DNA of 64,000 bases from Roseomonas sp. (GCA_020249285.1 JADCFX010000013.1:1-64000), one strand, 5' to 3'. Counted from the stretch's first letter, positions 1-8,820 are shown. The notes: a model not told the origin generated them from the letters alone. Numbers and translations are program-made.

Positions 1-90
1 GCCCAAGCCTATCACCACATCCCTGACGCCGTACGCGCCATCAGGGAATATTGGATACAGGATAAGTATCCAGGAAAGACTACAGAATAG
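1..90 (+). CDS. C-terminal tail of an unidentified upstream protein (partial)
   Basis: Frame 1 is open from the window edge to a TAG at 88-90 and gives 29 residues (AQAYHHIPDAVRAIREYWIQ...). It lies on the same strand as the phage structural genes, about 240 bases before the capsid gene, so it may be the end of another prophage gene such as a portal or scaffold. I do not recognise the family, and 29 residues are too few to decide. Its base composition is less GC-rich than the capsid gene. It could also be chance open frame at the edge. Confidence 0.35.
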   Translation, partial: AQAYHHIPDAVRAIREYWIQDKYPGKTTE

Positions 91-332
91 GCCGACAACT
101 CACGTCCAGCAGAAAAGCCAGTGGGCCGCAGACAACTGTTACGCTTGAGCACCAAAAGGCTCGCTCCGACCGAAGGGGGCGGGTGCGGCTAACCCCTGAA
201 ACCGCGCCCGCCCCACCCCTTTGCTGCCACACAACCCGAAAGGGCGTGGCGTGCCTTCGCCTCACACCGGCCCATGGCGTCAACCGGCGCGGCGACTTTC
301 CCCATAACCCCCAATGAAAGACAGGTAACCGC
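91..332. other. Intergenic region before the capsid gene, with a hairpin
   Basis: No convincing gene is seen in these 242 bases; the open frames here are short or antisense. The main structure is the GC hairpin at 175-214, listed separately. A weak purine stretch (AGACAGG) lies just before the capsid ATG at 333 and may serve as ribosome binding site. In T7-like phages the scaffold gene normally sits here, between portal and capsid, but none is visible. Confidence 0.5.
175..214 (+). other. Strong GC-rich hairpin upstream of the capsid gene
   Basis: The arm at 176-188 (GGGGCGGGTGCGG) pairs with 202-214 (CCGCGCCCGCCCC) over 13 pairs with one G-U wobble and a 13-base loop. No T run follows, so a standard intrinsic terminator is unlikely. 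In T7-like gene orders a structure between scaffold and capsid genes could act as an RNA processing site or attenuator. That role is inference. Confidence 0.5.
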
Positions 333-1166
333 ATGTCCGGAACCATTGAACAGGCCTTCGTCAAGCAATTCGAAGCCGAAGTCGCCGAAGCCTATCAGCG
401 CCAGGGCAGCAAGCTGCGCCCCACCGTGCGCAGCAAGACCAATGTAAAGGGCGCTTCGACCATCTTCCCGCGCGTGGGCAAAGGCACCGCCGCCGCCAAG
501 GCGCGCAACGGCGCCGTGCCGGTGATGAACCTTACCTACAGCAATGCCGAATGCTTCCTGCAGGATTATTATGCCGGCGAATGGATTGATAAGCTGGATG
601 AAATCAAGACGAATGTCGATGAACGCAGCGTCATCGCCAATGCTGGTGCTTATGCACTTGGCCGCAAGACCGATGAACTGATTGTCGCCGCCCTTGATGC
701 CGCGACCCAGGAAGCGGTGGGCACCGGCGTGGGCCAGGCCGATACGGATGGCCTGACCAAGCAGAAAGTGCTTCTTGCTTTTGAAATGCTGGGCGCTGCC
801 GATGTGCCGGATGATGGCCAGCGCTTCGCTGTGGTTGGCTGGAAGCAATGGTCCGAACTGCTGCAAATCCAGGAATTCGCAAGCACCGAATATGTCGGCG
901 ATGATGCGTTGCCCTGGAAGGGCACGCAGGCGAAGCGCTGGCTTGGCGCGCTTTGGATGCCGCATTCCGGCCTGACCAAATCCGGCACGCTTCGCTACTG
1001 TTATTTCTATCACAAGACCGCGATTGGCCATGCAGTGGCCAGCGAAGTAATGACTGACATTACCTGGCATGGCGACCGCGCCGCACATTTCGTGAACAAC
1101 ATGATGTCCCAGGGCGCAACCATGATTGACCCGACGGGCGTCGTGAGGATGCGCGCGAAGGAATAA
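333..1166 (+). CDS. Phage major capsid protein (T7/P22-like fold family)
   Basis: The 277-residue protein resembles podovirus-type major capsid proteins found in prophages of Alphaproteobacteria, which form the icosahedral shell from several hundred copies. The N-terminal region has 'STIFPRVGKG' and 'PVMNLTYSNAEC', followed by 'DYYAGEWIDKLDE', segments I associate with the Phage_capsid_2-type family. The length is a little short of T7 gp10A (about 345 residues). There is no signal peptide or membrane segment. It is followed by tail tubular A- and B-like genes, the T7 late order, which supports the call. The assignment rests on family resemblance and context, as no catalytic residues exist to check. 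Confidence 0.8.
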   Translation: MSGTIEQAFVKQFEAEVAEAYQRQGSKLRPTVRSKTNVKGASTIFPRVGKGTAAAKARNGAVPVMNLTYSNAECFLQDYYAGEWIDKLDEIKTNVDERSVIANAGAYALGRKTDELIVAALDAATQEAVGTGVGQADTDGLTKQKVLLAFEMLGAADVPDDGQRFAVVGWKQWSELLQIQEFASTEYVGDDALPWKGTQAKRWLGALWMPHSGLTKSGTLRYCYFYHKTAIGHAVASEVMTDITWHGDRAAHFVNNMMSQGATMIDPTGVVRMRAKE

Positions 1167-1178
1167 GCGCAAGTACCG

Positions 1179-1202
1179 GCGCGGGCGGGTCCCTGCCCGC
1201 GC
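1179..1202 (+). other. Hairpin between capsid and tail tubular A genes
   Basis: A perfect 8-bp stem (GCGCGGGC at 1179-1186, GCCCGCGC at 1195-1202) encloses an 8-base loop, 13 bases after the capsid stop codon. A pyrimidine-rich but not T-only stretch follows. T7 has its terminator for late genes directly after the capsid gene, so this may be a leaky attenuator that lowers expression of the downstream tail genes. The position is seen; the function is inference. Confidence 0.5.
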
Positions 1203-1234
1203 ACCCTTCTTCCCTCAACATCGGAGAGCACCCC

Positions 1235-1804
1235 ATGGCGCTGACCGCTATCACGCTATGCGCAAGCGCATTGATCAAGATTGGCGCGCAACCCATCGCC
1301 TCGTTCGAGGATGGCACCGCCGAAGGGGAAGTCGCGAAAAGCCTCTATCCCGGCGTGCGTGATGCGTTGCTCGCTTCCCACCCCTGGTCCTTTGCCACCA
1401 CCCAAGCGGCCCTGCCGCGTCTTGCGCAAAGCCCCAGTGCGGAATTCCGCTACGCCTTCCAATTGCCGCCGGATTTTCTGCGCGCCATTTCCGCCGGCAC
1501 CGCGGGGCGCGCGACTGGATTGCTGTATCGCATCCAAGGCAGCAAGCTGCTGACCGATGTCGAAACCGTGGCGCTGACGCATATATTTCGCCCGGATGAG
1601 AGCAGCGTTCCACCCTTCTTCGCCTCGGCGCTCTTGGCACGCCTTGCAGCGGAATTTTGCCTGCCGCTGACGGAAAACACCTCGCGCGCAGATTTGCTCT
1701 CACGCCTGGCCGAGGCCGAACTCCGCAGCGCACGGCGCGCCGATAGCCAACAGGCCAGCGCCACCGCGCTTGGTTCATTCCCGCTGATTTCGGTCAGGGG
1801 CTGA
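1235..1804 (+). CDS. Tail tubular protein A-like (T7 gp11-type adaptor)
   Basis: The 189-residue protein has the size and features of T7 gp11 (196 residues), the ring that joins the portal vertex to the tail nozzle. Visible features are the N-terminal 'CASALIKIGAQPIASFEDG', and 'HPWSFATTQAALPRL' with 'FQLPPDFLRA'. The phrase 'W.FA....L..L......F.YAFQLPPD' is typical of this adaptor family. GGAGAG seven bases before the ATG is a good ribosome binding site. The next gene begins three bases after its stop, so the two are translationally linked. It contains no membrane segments. Confidence 0.8.
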   Translation: MALTAITLCASALIKIGAQPIASFEDGTAEGEVAKSLYPGVRDALLASHPWSFATTQAALPRLAQSPSAEFRYAFQLPPDFLRAISAGTAGRATGLLYRIQGSKLLTDVETVALTHIFRPDESSVPPFFASALLARLAAEFCLPLTENTSRADLLSRLAEAELRSARRADSQQASATALGSFPLISVRG

Positions 1805-1807
1805 TCC

Positions 1808-3685
1808 ATGCCCGCCATCAAACGCACCAAAACCAGCTTCACCGCCGGCGAATTGGCGCCCGAATTGCTGGGCCGCGCCGATCTGCGCGCCTATGAAAAT
1901 GGCGCGCGGCGTCTGCGTAATGTTGTTATCCAACCAACCGGCGGTGTGACGCGCCGGCATGGACTTCGGCATGTCGCGATGCTGCCTGGCGTGGCGCGGC
2001 TGCTGCCCTTTGAATTCAATACTGAGCAAACCTATCTGATGGTGCTCACCGCCGGGAAGCTTGCCGTCTACGCCGCTGACCTGAAGATCGCGGAGCTGGT
2101 TGCGCCCTGGACCGAAACCATGTTGCCGCAAATCGGTTTTACACAGAATGCCGATACGCTATTGCTGACGCATCCCGATATGCGCCCGCAGAAAGTGCAG
2201 CGCAGCAATACGGGTTGGTCCATCACGCCCTGGTCCTTCACCCAGGATGCCTTCTTCCGTTTTGCCGCGCCGGAAGTCACGCTGACGCCAAGTGCGCTCA
2301 ATGGCACTATCACCATCAGCGCCAGCGCATCGGTTTTTGCAGTGGAACATATCGGTGTGCGGCTTCGCATCGGCGGCAAACGCGTGCTGGTCGCGGCGGT
2401 GAATTCACCAAGCACGATTGTGGCCAGCGTCGAACAGACACTTCTCAGCACCACCGCCACCAAGGATTGGGAAGAAGCCGCCTTCAGCACGGCGCGCGGC
2501 TGGCCTGTCACTTGCTGCTTTCATCAAGATAGGCTGGTGATTGGCGGTTCGCGCGATCTGCCCAATCGGCTTTGGCTGTCGCGCACCGGTGATTTATTTA
2601 ACTTCGATCCCGGCACTGGTCTTGATGATGAAGCGATTGCCTTCAGCCTGCTCTCTGATCAGGTGAATGCCATTCGTGGCGTATTCTCGGGCCAGCATTT
2701 GCAGCTTTTCACTTCTGGTGCCGAATGGATGGTCACGGGTGATCCGCTGACACCAGCCAATATCCAGATCAATCGACAAACCCGCGTGGGGTCGCCTGTG
2801 GATCGGCTGGTGCCGCCGGTGGATGTGGATGGGTCCACCATTTTCGTCTCACGCGGTGGTCAGGGTATTTATGAATTCACCTATACCCAGGTGCAGCAAG
2901 CCTATCAGGCAAATGATCTCGCTGTACTGGGCCGGCACTTGATCAAGGCTCCGCGCGCCATGGCCTATGATCAAAAAGCGCGACTTTTGCACTTGGTGAT
3001 GGAAGATGGCGCGCTTGCCACTCTCACGCTTTATCGTGCTGAACAGGTCACAGCCTGGACGCGGCAGGAAACCAGCGGCGCTTTCCGCGCCATTGCCGAA
3101 GTGGAAGGTACGCTCTGGTGCGTGGTTGAACGCTCAGCCGGCATTTCACTGGAACGCTTTGAAGCTGGGCTGATGCAGGATGCCGGGCTGACCGGCACGT
3201 CAATCACACCAAAATCCACCTGGACCGGACTTGCCCATTTGAACGGGCGGCAAGTTGCGATCTTGGCTGATGGTGCGGTTCGCGCCAGCGCGATCGTTTC
3301 CGGCGGTGCAATCACCCTCACCGCGCCAGCCACAAAGGTCGCGATCGGTCTTGCCTTCATGCATGAAATCGAACCTTTACCTGCTGATCTCATCACGCCT
3401 GCGGGTAGCGCCACTGGCCCTTCGCGTCTGGTCGCCGTCACCTTTCGCTTACTGGAAACACCTGCGGTGAATGTGGATCTCGGCAAGGGGCCGCAAGCCC
3501 TGGCGCTCAGGCGCTTCAATGTTGATCATTTCGATGCGCCCCCGATGCCCTTCACCGGCGATGCCACGCTACGCGGCATGGGCTGGCGGCGGGACCGCAT
3601 CGCGCCCCTTTGGCGCATCACCGGCACAGCGCCGCTGCCGTTGACGCTGCTTTCCGTCACAACCGAAATCAGGATGAATGACTGA
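1808..3685 (+). CDS. Tail tubular protein B-like (T7 gp12-type nozzle)
   Basis: This 625-residue protein matches the style of podovirus tail nozzle proteins. It starts with a 'TKTSFTAGELAPELLGRADL' segment and then 'YENGARRLRNVVIQPTGGV', both hallmarks of this family, and continues as beta-rich sequence with 'WPVTCCFHQDRLVIGGS', typical of the propeller region. T7 gp12 is longer (about 794 residues). It would form the hexameric tail tube through which DNA leaves. It begins right after the gp11-like gene and its TGA shares a base with the ATG of the next gene (TGATG), so translation is likely coupled. Confidence 0.85.
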   Translation: MPAIKRTKTSFTAGELAPELLGRADLRAYENGARRLRNVVIQPTGGVTRRHGLRHVAMLPGVARLLPFEFNTEQTYLMVLTAGKLAVYAADLKIAELVAPWTETMLPQIGFTQNADTLLLTHPDMRPQKVQRSNTGWSITPWSFTQDAFFRFAAPEVTLTPSALNGTITISASASVFAVEHIGVRLRIGGKRVLVAAVNSPSTIVASVEQTLLSTTATKDWEEAAFSTARGWPVTCCFHQDRLVIGGSRDLPNRLWLSRTGDLFNFDPGTGLDDEAIAFSLLSDQVNAIRGVFSGQHLQLFTSGAEWMVTGDPLTPANIQINRQTRVGSPVDRLVPPVDVDGSTIFVSRGGQGIYEFTYTQVQQAYQANDLAVLGRHLIKAPRAMAYDQKARLLHLVMEDGALATLTLYRAEQVTAWTRQETSGAFRAIAEVEGTLWCVVERSAGISLERFEAGLMQDAGLTGTSITPKSTWTGLAHLNGRQVAILADGAVRASAIVSGGAITLTAPATKVAIGLAFMHEIEPLPADLITPAGSATGPSRLVAVTFRLLETPAVNVDLGKGPQALALRRFNVDHFDAPPMPFTGDATLRGMGWRRDRIAPLWRITGTAPLPLTLLSVTTEIRMND

Positions 3686-4125
3686 TGGCTCAAATCGCGA
3701 CCATCGCTAGCCTCGCCTTGGCGGGTGTATCCGCCTATGGCCAGGTTCAGCAGCAACGCCAACGCAAGGCTGAAGTCCGTGTGCAGCAGGAAGCGGCGCA
3801 ACAGCAGCAGGTGGCCCAACAACAGGTCATTGCAACCCAAACCGCCGCGCAACAACGCGCCCGACAGGAAGTGATGGCGCGCACCATCGCTGCCACAAGG
3901 GCGCGGATGGCCGCGAGCGGCGTATCGCCAGATGAGGGCTCGGCTTCTGCGCTTACTGCCGGCATGGCAGCCGATGCAGCGCAGGATCAGGCGGAAAGCA
4001 CTGAACTTTTGCGTACGCGCCTCGCTGCGGGTCGGCCTTCGTTGCTGACGTCCAACGGTGATTTCCAAGGCTTTGTGCGTGCTACGCAATCCTTCGGTGC
4101 AATTGCGCGCAACCTGCTTGACTGA
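3685..4125 (+). CDS. Internal virion protein, T7 gp14-like
   Basis: A 146-residue protein with a short N-terminal hydrophobic small-residue helix ('ATIASLALAGVSAYG'), a long glutamine/alanine-rich helical stretch to about residue 65, and an 'ATRARMAASGVSPDEGSAS' segment. T7 gp14 (196 residues), which inserts into the host outer membrane during DNA ejection, has the same layout and lies directly after gp12, as here. Sequence similarity is low-complexity, so the call relies on layout and position. The usual next genes, gp15 and gp16, which are very large, are missing; the tailspike gene follows after 39 bases. Confidence 0.6.
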   Translation: MAQIATIASLALAGVSAYGQVQQQRQRKAEVRVQQEAAQQQQVAQQQVIATQTAAQQRARQEVMARTIAATRARMAASGVSPDEGSASALTAGMAADAAQDQAESTELLRTRLAAGRPSLLTSNGDFQGFVRATQSFGAIARNLLD

Positions 4126-4164
4126 TCCAGGCCCCCCACGATCCTCTATCCGCAAGGAACCGCA

Positions 4165-6444
4165 ATGTCCGAACACATCACCATCGGCGATGTGTCGCCA
4201 CGCGCGCAATACATCGCCAATGGCACGCAGCGCGTCTTCACCTTCGCCTTTCCCATCTTCAACGACAATGATCTTGAAATCCGCATTGATGGCCTGATCC
4301 AAGCCACGGGTTTCTCCATTGCCGGTGCCGGTGAATCAGATGGCGGCACCGTCACCTTCCTGGAAGCGCCCGTGAATGGCGCACGCATCATGCTCCGCCG
4401 CCGCGTCATCCTGGCGCGCATGACGGATTTTCAGGAAAACAGCCTGCTCCGCGCCAGCGCCTTGAATGATGAGCTGGATTTCCAAATGGCCGCGCTGCAA
4501 CAAGTAGCGAGCGATCTAAAGCAGGCAGTACGCACTGATCCCGCTGATGATGGCAATATGCTGCTGCCGCTGCGCGCCGCCCGCGGTAATCGGCTTTTGG
4601 GTTTTGATTCCCTTGGCGACATCGCGATATTTGATCGTGACGGCCCGGAAATCACCCTGCCCTATCCGGGCGCCATTCCACGCTCTGTGGAAGACAAGCT
4701 GAATGAACGGCTTTCCGTGCGCGATTTTGGCGCGCTCGGCGATGGCGTCGCCGATGATGGACCGGCGTTGCAGGCTGCCATGAATGCCGCCGTTGTATCC
4801 GGGCGGTTTCTTGAAATTGGTGAGGGCAGCTACCGAACCGGCCAACCACTACTTCTGGGTGGCGGCGCCGCGGGCCTGACCATGCGCGGCAGCATTCTCT
4901 ACGCCGGGCCGTCTGGTCAGACCGCGCTCACCATCGGTGATGGCGGCACAGTGCGTAATGCCACCAAGCTTTATATGGGCATTCGCATCATTCGCGCCAG
5001 CATTTCAGATTGGGAGAATGAAGCTGATATTGGCCTGATGCTACGGAACTTCGATTCATGCCAGGTTGAAATCCGCCAAGTGGAGGGCTTCACCATTGGC
5101 ATTCGCACGCTTGGCGAAGAACGTGGTTTTGAGGATACCACACTGACGCTTGGGCGCATCGTCAACAACCGCATCGGGCTTGATATCCGCACCGCGAGTG
5201 CGGGCGCCTGGAACACATCCGTGCGCTATTACGGTGGGCATTTCGCCATAGCTTCCAGCCTGCATACCACCAAGGATCGCTTCGGCGTGCGGTTTTCTGC
5301 CGCCCCCGGCGCTTATGTTGCGCATAATCGGCATGTCTTTGACGCACCTGGCTTTGAATTGCAGGCGCGGAATCGTCCCATCAGCGGCATCCCTTTTTTA
5401 TGTGAGGTGAATAGCCGCGCGATTTGGGCGCGTGCCATGCGTATGGAAGGCTGCAGCCCCTTTGTCGCGCGTCATACGGCCGGCGCGCAGGACCATGTTT
5501 ATGAAATTGCCTGGGCCAGCCAAGCCTATCTTGTGGATGTTGATTACACACCAAGCGCGACACGTATCGGCGCCAGCGTGAGGCGTTTCCACCAGGCCGC
5601 CGCGTTTCGTGATGCATCCCGGGAGATTGCTGCCGTGCCTAATCTTCGCGCCGCAAGGTTCCGCTGGTCCATTCAGGAATGGGGTTTCGAAAAGCTTGCC
5701 TGTCTTTCAACAAATGTTTCCTTCTCGCCCACGCGGCTTGAGGATTTCGCTATTCCGGGCCTTGATGATTTCACCTTCACTGATCGCGGCGTATTGCTGA
5801 ATGGCGGGCGCGGGCTTGGCTTTGTGGTGGATACCCGCAATTGCCGAGAATTTGCCCTTGCCGTGGATGCGGATGGCGCGCGCCTGGTGGTGATGTGCTT
5901 CGACCATGATCGTTACCTGATCAGCGAAGGCAGCACGCCCGTGGTGCGCGCTTCCGGTCAATCCCTGATGTGGAACGCAACCGCGCGCTGGTGGCAAAGC
6001 TCGGCTGATATGGATGACGAAACATTCACGCGCCCGCAGGTCATTCGGCTTGGGGACCAAGTTGCCTATGCCATCATCGGTGTGGCGCGCATTGCGCGGG
6101 ATTATGAAGTGCGTTCGCTGCGGCTGGCGTGTGATCCGCTTTACGCTCCATCCTTACTGTATGGCATGCCGGATCTCCCGCATGGCGCGCGCGAACTGGC
6201 CGCTGAATCGCCTTGGGATCCTGGCTCAATTGCGCCAGGCGCTTCGGCGCAAATCAATGTGCCACTGCAAGGCGCGCGCCCGGGTGATTTCGCAACCGCC
6301 GCCTTCAGCCTGGCCACTTCAGGCATTGTCATGCTGGCGCAAGTTGGCGCCACCAATATCGTCACCGTCACCGCCTGGAATCACAGCGGCATCGCCATCA
6401 ACCTTGCCGCCGGTACCGTGCGCGCCCGGGTCACCAAGGCATGA
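4165..6444 (+). CDS. Tailspike/tail fibre with pectate-lyase-like beta-helix
   Basis: The 759-residue protein has an N-terminal T7 gp17-like adaptor (residues 1-130: 'YIANGTQRVFTFAFPIFNDN', 'LNDELDFQMAALQQVASDL') that would attach to the tail. From about residue 185 the motif 'SVRDFGALGDGVADDGPAL' opens a pectate_lyase_3-type right-handed beta-helix, the fold of phage capsule- or LPS-degrading tailspikes. The rest looks receptor-specific and has no obvious intramolecular chaperone. AAGGA precedes the ATG. Its stop overlaps the next start (ATGA). A depolymerase activity is inferred; active-site acids cannot be assigned by eye. Confidence 0.85.
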   Translation: MSEHITIGDVSPRAQYIANGTQRVFTFAFPIFNDNDLEIRIDGLIQATGFSIAGAGESDGGTVTFLEAPVNGARIMLRRRVILARMTDFQENSLLRASALNDELDFQMAALQQVASDLKQAVRTDPADDGNMLLPLRAARGNRLLGFDSLGDIAIFDRDGPEITLPYPGAIPRSVEDKLNERLSVRDFGALGDGVADDGPALQAAMNAAVVSGRFLEIGEGSYRTGQPLLLGGGAAGLTMRGSILYAGPSGQTALTIGDGGTVRNATKLYMGIRIIRASISDWENEADIGLMLRNFDSCQVEIRQVEGFTIGIRTLGEERGFEDTTLTLGRIVNNRIGLDIRTASAGAWNTSVRYYGGHFAIASSLHTTKDRFGVRFSAAPGAYVAHNRHVFDAPGFELQARNRPISGIPFLCEVNSRAIWARAMRMEGCSPFVARHTAGAQDHVYEIAWASQAYLVDVDYTPSATRIGASVRRFHQAAAFRDASREIAAVPNLRAARFRWSIQEWGFEKLACLSTNVSFSPTRLEDFAIPGLDDFTFTDRGVLLNGGRGLGFVVDTRNCREFALAVDADGARLVVMCFDHDRYLISEGSTPVVRASGQSLMWNATARWWQSSADMDDETFTRPQVIRLGDQVAYAIIGVARIARDYEVRSLRLACDPLYAPSLLYGMPDLPHGARELAAESPWDPGSIAPGASAQINVPLQGARPGDFATAAFSLATSGIVMLAQVGATNIVTVTAWNHSGIAINLAAGTVRARVTKA

Positions 6445-6752
6445 GGCGGCGCAAAAGCACCATTGACCTCGGGCTTGATCTGCGTGAGGCCATCAAGCGC
6501 GTGAGCGCCAGCTATGAAGCCGTGCTCAGTCTTGATCCGCTGGTGGAAGATGAGGCGCTGATGCGCGCCCATCGCAACCATATCCAACTCTGCCGTGCTG
6601 CGCTTGGTCATTTGGAAGCGCTGCTGCGCCTGGCGCGCGCTACGCATCAGGCCGATCAGCGTGAAGTGAGCGAGGCCGAACGCCTGCTTGCGGAAGCGCG
6701 TCAGGCTTTGGCCAATGCCCCCATGCCCGATGATGTCCCGCATGAGGAATGA
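6441..6752 (+). CDS. Small phage protein, possible small terminase/maturase A
   Basis: A 103-residue, mostly helical, charged protein of unknown family. It starts inside the tailspike stop codon (ATGA) and overlaps the terminase start at 6742, so it belongs to the same cotranslated unit. The position directly before the large terminase is where T7 gp18 (DNA maturase A, 89 residues, the small terminase subunit) lies, and the size is right. I see no clear helix-turn-helix, so DNA binding is not shown. It could instead be a holin-region protein, though no membrane segment is present. Confidence 0.6.
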   Translation: MRRRKSTIDLGLDLREAIKRVSASYEAVLSLDPLVEDEALMRAHRNHIQLCRAALGHLEALLRLARATHQADQREVSEAERLLAEARQALANAPMPDDVPHEE

Positions 6753-8175
6753 TCCGGATTTCCAGGATTTTCTCTGGCTTTGGAATCAGCGCAGCGCCCA
6801 GGAAACGCCCGCCATTCATCGGCGCATCGCGCGCTGGCTGATGGCGCGGCGCGATGCCGGTGATCGGCGCCTGCTGCTGATGGCCTTTCGCGGCTGCGGC
6901 AAGTCAACGCTGATCGGGCTTTGGTGCGCCTGGCTTTTGCTCATCAATCCGTCCACGCGCATCCTTGTGGTGGCTGCAGATGCGCAGCTTGCTACGCGCA
7001 TGGTCGCAACCGTTCGGCGCATTCTGGAATCCCACCCGCTTTGCGCCGAATTACTGCCCGATGTACCAGAAAATTGGGCGGCGGATCGCTTCACCGTCGC
7101 CCGCCCCGGCGCTTTGCGAGACCCATCCATGCTGGCGCAGGGTGTTTCGGGCAATATCACCGGTGCCCGCGCCGATGTCATTATTTGCGATGATGTTGAG
7201 GTTGCCGGCAATTGCGACACGCTGGGCAAGCGCGAAGCCTTGCGTGAACGCCTGGCAGAACTTGAATTCATCCTGACGCCGGGCGGCACCATTTTGTTTG
7301 TCGGCACGCCGCATTGTGAGGAAAGCCTCTACCGAGACCCGAAGCATGAGGACGCCTTCCTGCGATCCTATCGCCGCCTCACGCTGCCCATCATGAATTC
7401 GGCGGGTGCGAGCGCTTGGCCGGAACGCTTCCCAAATGAAGCGATTGCAATGCTCCGCCAACGTGTCGGCGCGCTGCATTTCGAACGGCAAATGATGCTG
7501 AAGGCGCTACCAGCTGAAGCCGCGCGGCTCGATCCCGCTGCCCTTATTCGTTATGCAGAGGAACCGGAATATCGCGAAGCCGGCGGACGGGCGGAACTCA
7601 GCCTGCTTGGACGGCGCCTGGTTTCCGGTGGCGGCTATTGGGACCCTGCCTATGGCCGGCCCGGCAGCGGGGATTCTTCCGTGCTCGCGGCCTGTTATGC
7701 GGATCAGGAAGGCAATCACTTCCTGCATCGGCTGCGCTATCTGACGCATGACCCGGATGCGGCGGAAGACCCCGCCACGCAGCAATGCCGGCAAGTCGCG
7801 CATATTGCGCGGGATTTGCTGCTGCCGGTTATTCGCGTTGAAACCAATGGCATTGGGCGCTTTCTGCCCGCGCTGCTCAGGCGCGAATTGGCCAAGGCGG
7901 GTGCGGCTTGTGCGGTAGTGGAACAGAATAATCATCGCGCCAAGGCGGATCGCATTCTGGGTGCCTTGGAGCCAGCTTTGGCAGCACGTCGGCTGCATAC
8001 GCATGAAAGCGTCTTCCGTACCCGTTTCCCGTCCGAAATGGCGGAATGGGCGCCTGGGGTCAGCGGCGCACGCGATGACGCTTTGGATGCGCTGGCAGGT
8101 TGCTTGCTGGCCGAACCGGTGCGCCTGGCGCGTGCCGGCCCACCAGCGAAGGCTGCTTATTGGCGTGGAAACTAA
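6742..8175 (+). CDS. Phage terminase large subunit (T7 gp19-like)
   Basis: The 477-residue packaging motor has an ATPase domain with the Walker A-like 'AFRGCGKSTL' near the N-terminus, Walker B 'DVIICDDVE', and coupling region 'LFVGTPHCEESLY'. The C-terminal RNase H-like nuclease shows 'YWDPAYGRPGSGDSSV' and a closing 'DDALDAL' acid motif. The length fits large terminases. I chose the ATG at 6742 because the protein homologous part begins there and it gives a short overlap with the upstream gene; the open frame extends further upstream without family-like sequence. All key motifs look intact, so the motor may be functional. Confidence 0.9.
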   Translation: MRNDPDFQDFLWLWNQRSAQETPAIHRRIARWLMARRDAGDRRLLLMAFRGCGKSTLIGLWCAWLLLINPSTRILVVAADAQLATRMVATVRRILESHPLCAELLPDVPENWAADRFTVARPGALRDPSMLAQGVSGNITGARADVIICDDVEVAGNCDTLGKREALRERLAELEFILTPGGTILFVGTPHCEESLYRDPKHEDAFLRSYRRLTLPIMNSAGASAWPERFPNEAIAMLRQRVGALHFERQMMLKALPAEAARLDPAALIRYAEEPEYREAGGRAELSLLGRRLVSGGGYWDPAYGRPGSGDSSVLAACYADQEGNHFLHRLRYLTHDPDAAEDPATQQCRQVAHIARDLLLPVIRVETNGIGRFLPALLRRELAKAGAACAVVEQNNHRAKADRILGALEPALAARRLHTHESVFRTRFPSEMAEWAPGVSGARDDALDALAGCLLAEPVRLARAGPPAKAAYWRGN

Positions 8176-8393
8176 GTCGCTGTCGCCTTCAGGATTTCCA
8201 AGGCATGCCGCGCGCGGCCGGCATCGGTAATCTCAAACCGTCCATCCGCGCGTTGCTGCGCCAAGGCCATGCCGGCCAGGCGCAGCAGGCAGGGGCCATC
8301 CTTCAGCCCTTCGGGCCGCCCATGCGGGCCCACCAGCGTCAGCCGATGCAGCGCCGAACGGCAGCAGGTTTCCAGATACGGCTCATTCCACAT
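8172..8393 (-). CDS. Small winged-helix-like protein inside the lysis region
   Basis: A 73-residue protein on the strand opposite to the phage genes; its TAG shares bases with the terminase TAA (convergent overlap). The sequence 'LKDGPCLLRLAGMALAQQ' followed by 'DGRFEITDAGRARHA' reads like a winged-helix wing region ('...ITDAGR.RH...'), common in small prophage regulators. I do not know a named family. It fills what would otherwise be a 300-base gap between terminase and lysis genes. It could be a local regulator of prophage lysis, but this is inference; an antisense chance frame cannot be fully excluded. Confidence 0.6.
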   Translation of the reverse strand: MWNEPYLETCCRSALHRLTLVGPHGRPEGLKDGPCLLRLAGMALAQQRADGRFEITDAGRARHALEILKATAT

Positions 8394-8484
8394 GGGCCCG
8401 GCTTTCCTTTCCGGCGTCTCGCCGCCCCTTTCTTCTGGGGTGGCCGCGCCTGTTCTTCAAGCTTTCAGCACAAGGCCAAGCAGC

Positions 8485-8820
8485 ATGTCCATGCAGATTG
8501 ACCCCCAATGGTGGTTCACCGCCATAGAGGCGCCGGTGGTTGGCGCGCTTTTTTGGATGATCCACGGGCTCAGGCGCGAATTGCACGCGCGCATTGAACG
8601 CGGCGATGAACGCGATTCGGATGCGCTGACGCGCACGCGCGAAGATTTGGCGCAATTCAAGTTGGAAGTGGCGCGCACCTATGTGCCGCTCTCGCTCATT
8701 CGCGATCTGGATCGAAGAATCTCAGACCATTTGGTACGGATCGAGGAAAAACTGGAAGACGTCTCACGCACCGGCATTGCCGCAGCGCAAGCCGTGCGCC
8801 GCATGGAGGAACGCGAATGA
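8485..8820 (+). CDS. Membrane-anchored coiled-coil phage protein (holin or spanin candidate)
   Basis: The 111-residue protein has an N-terminal aromatic and hydrophobic stretch ('WFTAIEAPVVGALFWMIHGL', about residues 9-28), long enough for one membrane helix. A charged helical remainder follows ('RELHARIERGDERD', 'DLDRRISDHLVRIEEKLEDV') that looks coiled-coil. Such one-helix proteins directly before an endolysin are often holins or inner-membrane spanin-like proteins. I chose the ATG at 8485; the frame is open further upstream but without plausible coding sequence. Its TGA overlaps the start of the SleB-type gene (ATGA). The exact lysis role is not proven. Confidence 0.65.
   Translation: MSMQIDPQWWFTAIEAPVVGALFWMIHGLRRELHARIERGDERDSDALTRTREDLAQFKLEVARTYVPLSLIRDLDRRISDHLVRIEEKLEDVSRTGIAAAQAVRRMEERE

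Noticed and set aside
189..1172. 327-residue open frame antisense to the capsid gene
   Set aside because: It lies opposite a well-supported capsid gene and has the shuffled composition of a high-GC antisense shadow, with no family motif.
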